Source of the DNA: Peribacillus frigoritolerans
GTDB taxonomy: Bacteria; Bacillota; Bacilli; Bacillales; DSM-1321
Assembly: GCF_030676415.1 (NCBI RefSeq)
Contig: NZ_JAUUTW010000010.1
Location: forward strand, 62,001-126,000
Length of the DNA stretch: 64,000 nt
Direction: 5' to 3'
Positions 52,645 through 61,594 of the stretch are shown here, piece by piece (positions within the stretch are counted from its first letter, which is position 1; each line of letters begins with the position of its first letter). Below the pieces are notes generated by a model that saw only the letters and a list, made by a program, of their open reading frames with translations, had not been told where the DNA came from and searched no databases. A program made the translations under genes and the position numbers.

Positions 52645-53319
52645 TTGCCTAAGGAAATAATGAGTTACATTGACTATCCAATGGTGAAAATTCCAGGGGG
52701 AGAAATAGAATTAAGGGACGATAGAATTAAAAGCAAATGGAAAGCTGAAATAAGACCGTTCCTTCTTACCCGTTATCCTGTTACTACGGATTTCTACTAT
52801 ACTATTACAAATAAATCACCTAATTCTTTTGATCGAGATCAAAAACCTGTTGTGAATATTTCTTGGAATGATGCAATTTCTTTTTGTAATCTACTTTCAC
52901 AGAAAGCTGGACTGGGAGTGTGTTATTCTAAAAATGGTGAAAACATTGTTTGTGATTGGGAATCAAACGGTTTTCGACTTCCTTCAGAAGCAGAGTGGCA
53001 TTATGCATGTAAAGCCGGGACTGCTGGTTATAGATACGGAGAGCTGAATGAGATTGCCTTGTATAACGAAAATTCAGGGAGCATGATCCATGAAGTAGGA
53101 ACAAAGGAACCGAATCCATGGGGGCTGCATGATATGTTAGGGAATGTTTAGGAATGGTGCTGGGACTTATATGATGAACAAGTGTACGGCACCTACCGTA
53201 TTTTTCGAGGAGGCAGCTGGGCTGAGGATGCCATGGGTTGTGGAGCTTCATGTAGTCGGCGCAGCCATCCGACATTTTGCATAGATTACTTAGGATTCCG
53301 TCTAGCCCGGTCTTTTTAA
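52645..53319 (+). pseudogene. Formylglycine-generating-enzyme/sulfatase-modifier family gene with a nonsense codon
   Basis: TTG start after GGTAGGAGGAAGG. FGE-sulfatase domain: MVKIPGGEIELRDD, RYPVTTDFYY, VVNISWNDAISFCNLLS, FRLPSEAEWHYACKAG, GLHDMLGNV. At 53149-53151 a TAG stands where the family has the W of GNVWEW. The frame then continues EWCWDLYDEQVY, FRGGSWAEDA and ends GFRLARSF at 53319. One G-to-A change explains it. Full length would be 224 aa. These enzymes modify a cysteine or act on iron/thiol substrates; no sulfatase gene is nearby. Confidence 0.85.
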
Positions 53320-53581
53320 CCTCAGCAAGCCAACTTCATTCAAGGCTTCACAGTTTTACTACGGATAACAGGGTCCTTAAACTAGAAGGAACTTTGTCAT
53401 CTGAATCCCTGGAACGAGTCATGGACGAACATTACTGCCTCATTTTATCCTACGGAAACAGTCTCGGTTATAGAGTATACAGAGCAAGTAAAAAGTAATG
53501 CTCATGCTCTAGCTTCAAAAAGATACGTTTGTTCTTCAGTTTTTTTACACACTGATTAATTATGAACACAATGAAAGAAAA
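53320..53581. other. Relic-bearing intergenic DNA
   Basis: Plus-strand text LKLEGTLSSESLERVMDEHY then CLILSYGNSLGYRVYRASKK-stop at about 53378-53498 looks like the end of a protein but has no start codon with a site. Unassigned. Confidence 0.3.
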
Positions 53582-53994
53582 CTAGAACAAGGACGTAAAA
53601 CCAAGGGCCGCCCACCAGTTTAATAATTGGAAAAGGACTATCGTCTCAATTCCATTGATTTGTAATATAAGTGATAAAAGGTCAGTTGTATAATGCATGA
53701 AAATGGTGATGAACGGAATGATGAAGAGTGCATTTTGCCAGACCTTCTTAATTCTCTGCCCTACATATTCAATGCACATTAACAAAAGGAATACCGGAAT
53801 GAATGGTAAGGCCAAGTACTCGACCTTTAACCAGAATATGATTTGTTCTAACGATGTACTGGAAAGTTCGAAAGCATAGGAAAAAGTATAGATGGCAGAC
53901 AATAATGTCACGAGAATATAGGGTTGCTCCAGGTGCTTCCTTGATCTATAACTGTGCAAATAATAATTCCCGTGGCAATTCGAATCAACTCCAT
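53582..53994 (-). pseudogene. N-terminal seven-helix sensor module, truncated
   Basis: The frame from 53959 reads HSYRSRKHLEQPYILVTLLS, FWLKVEYLALPFIPVFLLLM and CIEYVGQRIKKVWQNALFII, the pattern of the 7TM sensor module (HisKA_7TM) that precedes histidine kinase or GGDEF domains. In another frame an ATG at 53994 gives MELIRIATGIIIC, so the first helix is split off by a frameshift near 53965. The catalytic part is missing after WWAALGF. Dead gene. Confidence 0.6.
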
Positions 53995-54166
53995 TTAACC
54001 AAAAAATACTTTTTCCATATATTATATAGCACTTTGTGACTAGGTGACTAGAGTTTATTCAGGGAATTCTAAATTTGAAATGTCAGGATTTTATAAAAAC
54101 TACATATCATTTACTAACTCCCCAAACCGCCGAATCCAAAATAACATCCAGTTTTCCATCATGAAA

Positions 54167-54203
54167 AACCCTGCTCATCACTTTGAAAGTGAATGGCAGG
54201 GTT
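54167..54203 (-). terminator. Terminator of the S9 peptidase gene
   Basis: AACCCTGC / GCAGGGTT outer stem with an inner CACTTTC/GAAAGTG-like extension and TTTTTC on the minus strand. Confidence 0.75.
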
Positions 54204-54243
54204 CCCGATTCAATTGTAAATAAATGAAATATTTTGATGCGGG

Positions 54244-56039
54244 TTATACCTTCTCTGTTACTGCTGTGAATCGCTTTAAGAATGAAAGTATTTTTTGGTA
54301 GACGGCAATTTCATTTTCTTTTTTTGAAAATCCATGTCCCTCATCTTCTAGAAGCATATAATCGACATCTCTTCCTTTATCCTTCAAAGCTTGAACGATT
54401 TGATCTGATTCCCCTTTGACGACACGGGGATCGTTTGCCCCTTGAATAACAAGCATTGGCTTTATCATCGATTCTAAATAGGTGATAGGCGAATACTCGA
54501 TTAGTTTTTCTTTATCTTTTTCCGGATTTCCTACCCACTGATCCATGATTGGCTTCCATTCTTCTGGAACGGAATTGATAAATGAGAAGAGGTTGGATGG
54601 ACCGAAAATATCGACAACCGCTTTAAAATAATCTGCATGTCGTCCGTGCAGCAAAAGTGCCATATACCCTCCGAAGCTTCCGCCCATCAATAAGATGTTA
54701 CCTTTTTGTGCATGTCCTTGGTCTATTAGCCAATCAAGGCCGGCTACATTATCAAGTCGTGGCCCATTTCCCCAATCTCCCTCTACCATTTTCGTGAATT
54801 CCAAACCATAACCAGTAGAACCGCGGAAGTTTGGCGCAAAAATACTGTAACCGTGATTCAGGAAAAATTGAAATGAAGCTCTAAAGGACTTCCGTTCTGC
54901 CGCTTGAGGTCCTCCATGAGGCCAAAAAATGACTTCACCATTGTCATTTTCCTTTTTTGCCCTAAAAAATAACGACTCGATCTCCAGGCCATCAAAGGAA
55001 GTGTATGTAATGATGTCGGGTTCAACCAATGCATCAGAATCGACGCCAGGAACAGTATATTTAGTTAATGATACCCACTCATCACCTGTATTTTTATAGA
55101 TATTATGAGGCTTTGTTGCGCCCATGCCAAATAAGTAAAGCGTGCCTGATGCAGTAACCTCAAGCTTATTAATGACGCTGCATGGCACGGGGATGTTTCT
55201 CCAATTTTCATTTTGCAGATTGAATTCATATAATTGATCCTCTACACCTTTTTGACTGGTTATATATAAAAGTTGATTCTCTTTACTATAATTAATGGCA
55301 GTAAAACTCTCATTCTCCAATTCTTTAACTTTACAGAATTTGTTTGTTTCAAGGTTGTATGAAGCCAAATAGGTAAAGTCCGAATCATAATCAGTCAATA
55401 AATATATCATCGAATCCGAAACAAAAACACCATCATTCACTGTGTGCTGTTTCTCAGTGGGCGGAGTGAGCAGGATATCTTCGTTCCCTTTTTTTACATA
55501 GAGAAGGGTATTTGTATTGGAAAAGTGTTTATAGAAAAGGAAGGTTTCTTCATCAGGGCTGAAGCCAAATAAATAGGTCGCTGCATCCTTCCCCTCGAGT
55601 ACCAGCTTTTCCTGTCCTGATTCTAAATCTAATAGGCATTTAGAAAGGAAGCATTTCCTCTGGATGTCGTGTAATAGAGCTTTTTACTGTCATTCGATAA
55701 TTTTGGCATGAAATTACGTGTATTTTCATGATTAACGATTTCCTTCATTGTCCCGCCATTCAAAGGAACCCCGTAAAACTGGGTATTTTCATTACCGTCT
55801 TGATCGAAACCAGCAATTATGAACCGGCTCTTTTTATCATATATCAGTGCTTGGCAGCTTTGATCAATGGATGTAAGCGGATAAGGAAAGGAGTTTGGCA
55901 AATCCATTCCCCATAAATTATACTTGCCGCTCAAATTGGTACTGAAAACCAGTTGTTTTTCATCTGGACTTACAGCAAAATCAGCAATGGAAAAAGTTCG
56001 TAAAAATTGCTCAACATCAGGTTTTGGAAAAGTGATCAT
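54244..56039 (-). pseudogene. S9 family (prolyl oligopeptidase-type) peptidase split by a frameshift
   Basis: The first part (56039-55629) is the start of a WD-like beta-propeller (ADFAVSPDEKQLVFSTNLSG) and ends YYTTSRGNASFLNAY-stop. In another frame the text resumes LDLESGQEKLVLEG and runs into the second part (to 54244) with the alpha/beta-hydrolase domain: nucleophile in LLMGGSFGGYMA, HGGPQA, NFRGSTGYG and the histidine in EDEGHGF. Restoring one T in the run at about 55631-55633 gives a continuous 598-aa enzyme, normal for acylaminoacyl-peptidase-like S9C members. Without repair neither part is functional. The enzyme would trim peptides in the cytosol. Confidence 0.88.
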
Positions 56040-56293
56040 TTTGGCAGCCCCTCACATTTATAATATAAAGAAAATCTGTAATTAATTATACCATATTTTT
56101 CCTTTATGGTATAAGTAAACTATCTATGGAAGTAGAGGATTCTAGTTTGCTATTCTAGTTAAAAATCTTATGTAACTATTTTTACTATGCCTCTAATTTG
56201 GAAAAACGATTGTTCCGATGTATGCTTACTCTAAAGCCGTCAGGGCATCGTTTTGTTATCCGATAGAATGATGTGAAAAGCATGTTAAAATAT

Positions 56294-56330
56294 AAAAAAA
56301 GCTTAAGAGCCAAGTGCTCTTAAGCTTTTT
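56294..56330. terminator. Hairpin terminator at the 3' end of the ykf operon
   Basis: AAAAAAGCTTAAGAGC / GCTCTTAAGCTTTTT perfect stem, 6 bp past the ykfC stop; T-run on both strands. Confidence 0.85.
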
Positions 56331-56335
56331 AAGAA

Positions 56336-57337
56336 TCAATCGATATATCTTCTTGCTCCGGCATACTCCTCTCCGTATCCCGATGTTTTTATTTCATCTA
56401 TCCTTACATGTGTTGAGCTGTTGGGCGAATGGATCATTTTTCCGTCACCAATATACATTCCGACATGATGGACCTTTCCTTTCCCTTTATCATAGGCAAA
56501 AAATAGTAAATCACCTGGTTGAAGATTTTCTTGTTCCACCTTTTTTCCATGCTGAGCCTGAATGGAAGAGTCCCTTGGGATCGTTATTCCATTAGCATGG
56601 TACATTGTATAGGTAAATCCAGAACAGTCAAATCCAAAACCGGACATTCCAGCCCATAGGTAAGGAAGCCCTAAAAATCCTTTTCCTGATTCAACGATGT
56701 CCTTACCGCTTGGAGCTGGTATTTGATTTTCATTTTGATAGACTGACACGTCCTGCTTTTCTATCCATTTTGCTCCATTACTTGGTGTCATAACCTTCAC
56801 TTTATCTTTTTTCACCTGCAATAGCGGGAGCCGGGTATCGAAGCTGACCTCAATGAACTTCGACCGAAGTTTCGAATCCGTATAAAGCCAAGTCTTTGGG
56901 GCATTTACAAGGGCAAATCCTCGTTTAAATTGCTTCTCAAAGGAATTTCCGTCTTTTAATTGTTCCTTTGGCATCCATCCTGGATAACCAATATCATTGC
57001 GGGGTGTCGGTTGAGTGGCAACAGCTACTTTCACCCATTCACCCCGTTCTTCTAGAATCGTCACTTTTGAACCATATAACGCTTGTGTTTCCAGGTTACC
57101 CACAAGCCACAGCTTGTCTTCATAATTCATGAAGCCGATCCAAGCATTCAAATCAACGGGATTCGATGCTGAAGGAGCATCGATTTCCCTTAATAATCCC
57201 GGCTCAGTCCAAAGAGTTGCCACGTTTACATCTACATAGGCAATTCTCTGCTTCTCTCTTGAACTAGCTTCATTGGGACTGAATCCTAAAATACCGAGAG
57301 CGAATAAAGATAGCACTAAAACGGTTAACCTTTTCAA
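56336..57337 (-). CDS. ykfC: Gamma-D-glutamyl-L-diamino acid endopeptidase (NlpC/P60), YkfC-like
   Basis: Start placed at a TTG (57337, AAAGGG 8 bases upstream), giving a signal peptide KRLTVLVLSLFALGILGFS. Two SH3b-type domains (VATLWTEPG; YPGWMPKEQL) precede the catalytic NlpC/P60 domain with C241, H294 and H306 (numbered from 57346) in GFDCSGF, HHVGMYIG and KMIHSP. This is the YkfC layout that cleaves L-Ala-gamma-D-Glu-mesoDAP tripeptides. It is 17 bp after ykfB, the epimerase that uses its product. Secreted or surface-bound. Confidence 0.9.
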   Translation of the reverse strand: MKRLTVLVLSLFALGILGFSPNEASSREKQRIAYVDVNVATLWTEPGLLREIDAPSASNPVDLNAWIGFMNYEDKLWLVGNLETQALYGSKVTILEERGEWVKVAVATQPTPRNDIGYPGWMPKEQLKDGNSFEKQFKRGFALVNAPKTWLYTDSKLRSKFIEVSFDTRLPLLQVKKDKVKVMTPSNGAKWIEKQDVSVYQNENQIPAPSGKDIVESGKGFLGLPYLWAGMSGFGFDCSGFTYTMYHANGITIPRDSSIQAQHGKKVEQENLQPGDLLFFAYDKGKGKVHHVGMYIGDGKMIHSPNSSTHVRIDEIKTSGYGEEYAGARRYID

Positions 57338-57363
57338 AATAATCACCCTTTCGAAATTGTTTT

Positions 57364-58446
57364 TTATTGAGTAAAAGAGGATTTCCTCTTGACTCCCAGT
57401 CCAGGTTCATCGGCAATAAGAAGTTGATCTTTCATAAAGTGAATGCCTTCAAATGGCTCATTCTTAATCCATAATGGTGCATCTAAATCAATCTTCGTTA
57501 TATTTGGATGGGCAGTTGCCAGATGAGCCGCGGCCGCTACACTAACGGTTGATTCCATCATACTCCCAATCATGCATTCCACCCCGGCTGCTTCTGCCAT
57601 ATCGGCGATTTGGAGTGCACGTCGAATTCCTCCTGTTTTCATTAATTTAATATTAAGGAAATCAACAGCATGTTCATTCAGGAGTCTCATGGCATCACGA
57701 GGGGAAAACAAACTTTCATCGGCCATAATCGGCACTTGGACAGATCTTTTTATTTCTTTCAATCCTTCGATATCATGGGCTTGCACGGGCTGTTCCACCA
57801 AATCAACGTTCAGCTTTCTTTCCTCGAGTTCATGAATGATGGAAATCGCTTGTTTTGTTGTCCACCCTTGATTTGCGTCAATCCTGATAATGACCTGGTC
57901 TCCAACTGCAGCACGAATGCAAGCAACCCGCTCCACGTCACTCTTCCAGTCTTTCCCCAGTTTTATCTTCATCGTGGAGAATCCGCCATCGATGAGGGAC
58001 AATGCCGCTTTTGCCATTTCTTCGGGTTCATCAACGCTAATTGTCATATCATTTTTCAGGACATTCGATTTACCGCCAAGATATTGATATAAAGGGAGCT
58101 GCCATCGTTTGCTGACTGCGTCGTACAAGGCGATTTCAACAGCAGCTTTTGCACTTGTGTTACCTACACAGGATCGTTGGATCAGCTGGGACAATTCATT
58201 GATATTCTCGATGTCGCGGTCAATTAGATGTGGTGTGATTACTTCTTCAATGACCGTCATGATTCCTTTTGTAGAATCACCTGTGATGGCAACCGTAGGG
58301 GCTGCAGCCCCCAAACCTTCCGTTCCATCCTCCAACTTTACGGAAACCATGATGTTTTCAATTTCCATTACTGTGCGTAATGCCGTCTGGAATGGCTTGA
58401 CAAGTGGCAAGGTTTCCACTGATACTTGTAAACTTTCAATCTTCAT
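57364..58446 (-). CDS. ykfB: L-Ala-D/L-Glu epimerase (dipeptide epimerase)
   Basis: Enolase-superfamily, muconate-lactonizing subgroup, 360 aa. Catalytic lysines K162 (KIKLG) and K267 (LNIKLMKTGG), metal ligands D190 (RIDANQGW), E218 (VEQPV) and D243 (MADES). These and the partner genes identify the dipeptide epimerase of murein recycling, which turns L-Ala-D-Glu into L-Ala-L-Glu. Between a DUF819 permease and YkfC in one operon. Confidence 0.92.
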   Translation of the reverse strand: MKIESLQVSVETLPLVKPFQTALRTVMEIENIMVSVKLEDGTEGLGAAAPTVAITGDSTKGIMTVIEEVITPHLIDRDIENINELSQLIQRSCVGNTSAKAAVEIALYDAVSKRWQLPLYQYLGGKSNVLKNDMTISVDEPEEMAKAALSLIDGGFSTMKIKLGKDWKSDVERVACIRAAVGDQVIIRIDANQGWTTKQAISIIHELEERKLNVDLVEQPVQAHDIEGLKEIKRSVQVPIMADESLFSPRDAMRLLNEHAVDFLNIKLMKTGGIRRALQIADMAEAAGVECMIGSMMESTVSVAAAAHLATAHPNITKIDLDAPLWIKNEPFEGIHFMKDQLLIADEPGLGVKRKSSFTQ

Positions 58447-58461
58447 ATTAACAACCCTTCC

Positions 58462-59622
58462 TTAAAAGCTTGAGAGTATATATGATGTAAGAATTCCAAA
58501 ATAGGTGCCCAGAAGACTGCCAAGTACAGCCATTAATATCCCGACCGGTATTAGCGCCCGGTTGAATGCACCTGCCAATATAGGGGCTGATGCCACACCC
58601 CCTATATTGGCCAATGAGGCAACTCCCATTGTAAATAGATCCAGCTTAAAGATTTTGGCCAAAATGACCATGATCAATCCATGAAAGAATAGAATCATAA
58701 ACCCGGATAAAATATACACAGGTGCTTGAAACAGCTGTGAAAAATCGGCGTGGGAAGCAATTAAACCAATGACTATATAAAGCATGACTTTGGAAATTTC
58801 CATGGAACCGGCAATACGTCCAACCTTCGTGACAGCCAGAATTAAACCTACGGTCGAAGCGATGATGATCGTCCAAGTGGTTCCATTCACAGCGGCACCC
58901 AGTACTGGCAGTCTCTCCCCAATTTTGGTTGCCCCTGCTGATACAATTAAAGCCAGCGCCAAGAAACCAATCAATTCCACGAAGCCAAATTCCGTCTTGG
59001 CGGTTTCCCCCGCTTCAAGTTCGGAAGTCATTTGATCAATGAAAGATGTATCCGCTTTCGTCCAAATATTGAATTTTCCAGCTAGGGGCACCAGCCAAAA
59101 CAAGAACATGACCCAAATGGAATAATTGACTGTATCCATGATCAACGCATAGCCAAAAATATTTTCAGGTACATCGAGTATGCCTTGCAAGATCACCATA
59201 TTGGCAGATCCCCCTGTCCAGCTTGCGCTCAAAGCCGAGAATGCCTTCCAAGTTCCTTCCGCATAAAAGCCATTCATTAAAACGTAAGTAAGAGTGAACC
59301 CTCCAATAATGCTGAATGAAGCCGCAAAAAAAGTTAAAAGCATCTTTGGTCCAAGTCTGATTATTTTCCGCATATCACATTGCAAAAGCATGAGCATCAA
59401 CATGGCAGGTAGCAGGAGTCCTCTTATGGTGCTATATGCACTTTCGACTGACTCACTATCTGAAAAGAACCCAAATGTTTTCATCAGAGCAGCTCCAATA
59501 TAAATGAGGACAATACCAGGAACATACTTAAAGAACTTTCCTCCTATCTTTTTTTCCACAACCGCAATCACGGCAGTAAATGCTAATAAAAAACAGACAA
59601 ACATCACACCATCTTGGATCAT
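58462..59622 (-). CDS. yjcL: DUF819 family membrane protein (YjcL-like)
   Basis: Start at MIQDGVMFVC (AAGGAGG 8 bases upstream) gives 386 aa. About eleven hydrophobic helices; SASWTGGSANMVILQGIL and FMILFFHGLIMVILAKIF and NIGGVASAPILAGAF are DUF819 marks. In B. subtilis YjcL neighbours peptide-recycling-type genes. First gene of the operon with ykfB and ykfC, so it may import the murein dipeptide or an amino acid released from it (inference). Confidence 0.85.
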   Translation of the reverse strand: MIQDGVMFVCFLLAFTAVIAVVEKKIGGKFFKYVPGIVLIYIGAALMKTFGFFSDSESVESAYSTIRGLLLPAMLMLMLLQCDMRKIIRLGPKMLLTFFAASFSIIGGFTLTYVLMNGFYAEGTWKAFSALSASWTGGSANMVILQGILDVPENIFGYALIMDTVNYSIWVMFLFWLVPLAGKFNIWTKADTSFIDQMTSELEAGETAKTEFGFVELIGFLALALIVSAGATKIGERLPVLGAAVNGTTWTIIIASTVGLILAVTKVGRIAGSMEISKVMLYIVIGLIASHADFSQLFQAPVYILSGFMILFFHGLIMVILAKIFKLDLFTMGVASLANIGGVASAPILAGAFNRALIPVGILMAVLGSLLGTYFGILTSYILSSF

Positions 59623-59722
59623 ATTCCATACCTCCTTATATTTAGGGGATTTCATGATAATAAAATACATTTTCCATTTTATTCAAACTCACCAATGAAG
59701 CCTTGCATAGCCCTACATAAAA

Positions 59723-59770
59723 AAATCCAGCTGTTAAAGAGCGCGTACACACTCTTTAACAGCTGGATTT
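59723..59770 (-). terminator. Strong terminator of the DUF3870 gene
   Basis: 19-bp perfect stem (59723-59741 with 59752-59770), followed on the minus strand by TTTTTTT. Confidence 0.85.
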
Positions 59771-59795
59771 CAATTGCGACTGACAAAAGAAGCAG

Positions 59796-60119
59796 CTATA
59801 ACTTATAAAGTTGCTGATATTTGATGCTCGCATTTCTTAGAGCGACGGTGAGTGCTTTCTGAGATGAACCAAAGTACCGTTGCTTAATTTCTTTCTCCAA
59901 TTCATCGGGCCTAAGAATGGATTTACCAACTAACATGGATTGAATGAAGCGTGATGTAATCGATATTGTAGTCGAGCATTCCGCATCCACTATTTCATGC
60001 GTATCACTATCAATGACGAACCCAATAAAAAAGCAGTTGAATTGCTGTGTAATTGGATTATTGGACGCCGCCTTCGATTCGCCAACTATATATACCGTAT
60101 TCTGTTGAAACATACTCAT
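59796..60119 (-). CDS. DUF3870 domain protein
   Basis: About 107 aa from the ATG at 60119 (GCAGGAGG just upstream). NTVYIVGESKAASNNPITQQ, FFIGFVIDSDTHEIVDAECS and KALTVALRNASIKYQQ are the DUF3870 signature. Such small cytosolic proteins often sit beside hydantoin/ureide-type amidohydrolases and symporters, as here. Role unknown, possibly regulatory. Confidence 0.8.
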   Translation of the reverse strand: MSMFQQNTVYIVGESKAASNNPITQQFNCFFIGFVIDSDTHEIVDAECSTTISITSRFIQSMLVGKSILRPDELEKEIKQRYFGSSQKALTVALRNASIKYQQLYKL

Positions 60120-60146
60120 TGTGCCTCCTGCCATTACAGACATCAT

Positions 60147-60468
60147 AACAGGTATAAATAGGGTGACTATCTATATTATTACAATATGAAATGGTTACAT
60201 ATATTCTAATATAGCAACATGCATTTGACAATATATTTTGTATATTAAGTCAATTGCCGATTCCTGCGCAAGAGAATGGATAAGTTCTATAACTAATACG
60301 CCCATCAAACGAAAGTTTATGCAAAACTAGAATGGTATGACTCCTTCTTTTATTTTTTATCAGAAGATAAAAGAGGAAAAACACTATTGTATTAATAGTG
60401 TCTCTGACTGTATACAAATTAAGAGAAAATCCAGCAGTTTTTTATTTGAGGGTTTGTAAAATCTGAAC
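60147..60468. other. Intergenic, no gene
   Basis: About 320 bp, AT-rich, with no start-bearing ORF; it separates DUF3870 from the repeat and the nitrilase gene. Confidence 0.5.
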
Positions 60469-60578
60469 GTTGATTTCCATTCCAGGCACTCGCTTTCAGC
60501 GGGCGCCCTTTGCGCCTGTGGGGTCTCCCTTGGACACGCTTTTCCCGTAGGAGTCTCGTACCTTCCGTTCCAATCAAC
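60469..60578 (-). repeat. Dispersed GC-rich intergenic repeat, copy 2 (110 bp, inverted)
   Basis: The reverse complement of this region matches the copy at 24798-24926 nearly base for base, with the same GTTGATT...AATCAAC ends and an internal deletion of about 20 bp (the part with the CCGAGGAGGCTC stretch). GC-rich against AT-rich flanks. Confidence 0.85.
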
Positions 60579-60657
60579 TGGAATGTTCAGAAAAAAACTG
60601 TATGAAAAATGGTTTTTCTTCGTCCCTTATTGTATTAATCGTGCCTTTTACAATAGA

Positions 60658-61524
60658 TTATTTCAGCCCTTCGTATGGCTCATATTTCGAATACATATCC
60701 TTTCGGCGATTACGATCCTTGAAAGTGGTTGCTGCACCACTTTTTCGATTCTCATAAAGTTCGTCCATATCGACAGTACCGGTAATGATTGTTTGTTCAT
60801 TCATTACCGCCTCGGCTACTATTCCATTTGCTGGCCAAGCGCTGTCACATGGGCTAAGGATACTGGCACGGCCATATCCGTCCGGCAGGGGTGACCCTGG
60901 TTCACCAACAGTGGGGCAATGAACAAAATACACCTGATTCTCGATTGCACGTGCATGTGCGCAATGGCGAACTCGCCAAAAACCAGCCTCTGTAAATGTG
61001 TATGAAGGGCAAAAAATGATGTCGGCCCCATTCACTGATAATATCCTTGAAATTTCAGGTATCTCCGCTTCATAACATACCGCTATTCCTATCTTAACCG
61101 GACCCACTGAATAAACTTCCAGATCATCACCTTCAGAAGTATGCCAATTCGCTTCAGCAGGAAAGATATGAGTTTTTTTATGTTCAACGACTGATCCGTC
61201 TATATCAAAAATGTATGCAATATTGAAGTATTCATTTTCGCGGCGTTCCAGATGCGTGCCCGCAATGATGACCTGTTTCCTTTTTCTTGAAAGTGACCTG
61301 AAAAGATCTTTGTATTGATCGGTATATTCATCAATCCTGATAACGGACGAAGCATCCTGTTCTCCAAAGGCCGCTGATAACCCGATAGTTAACAGTTCAG
61401 GAAAAATGATATAATCCGTGTTTTCGGGAACTTGGGTGATCAAGTCTTCTACTTGTTCCTGAAATTCATTGAAAGTTGACACTTTTTCTACACGAAATTG
61501 ACAAGCCGTTATTTTAACTTTCAC
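60658..61524 (-). CDS. Carbon-nitrogen hydrolase (nitrilase superfamily)
   Basis: 288 aa with the Glu-Lys-Cys triad: E43 in IIFPELLTIG, K117 in EHKKTHIFPAE and C150 in GIAVCYEAEIPE. GTG start after GGGAGGG. It hydrolyses a C-N amide or nitrile bond. Upstream on the same strand lie an SSF symporter, DUF3311 and an M20 amidohydrolase, so it likely acts in a pathway for a carbamoyl, hydantoin or amide compound; the exact substrate is unknown. Confidence 0.88.
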   Translation of the reverse strand: MKVKITACQFRVEKVSTFNEFQEQVEDLITQVPENTDYIIFPELLTIGLSAAFGEQDASSVIRIDEYTDQYKDLFRSLSRKRKQVIIAGTHLERRENEYFNIAYIFDIDGSVVEHKKTHIFPAEANWHTSEGDDLEVYSVGPVKIGIAVCYEAEIPEISRILSVNGADIIFCPSYTFTEAGFWRVRHCAHARAIENQVYFVHCPTVGEPGSPLPDGYGRASILSPCDSAWPANGIVAEAVMNEQTIITGTVDMDELYENRKSGAATTFKDRNRRKDMYSKYEPYEGLK

Positions 61525-61594
61525 AAAAGCCCTCCCAAATCATGCTTTATCAGTTCTTCCAGTCGGTAATTCCATTAGCCTTAATTAATAAGAA

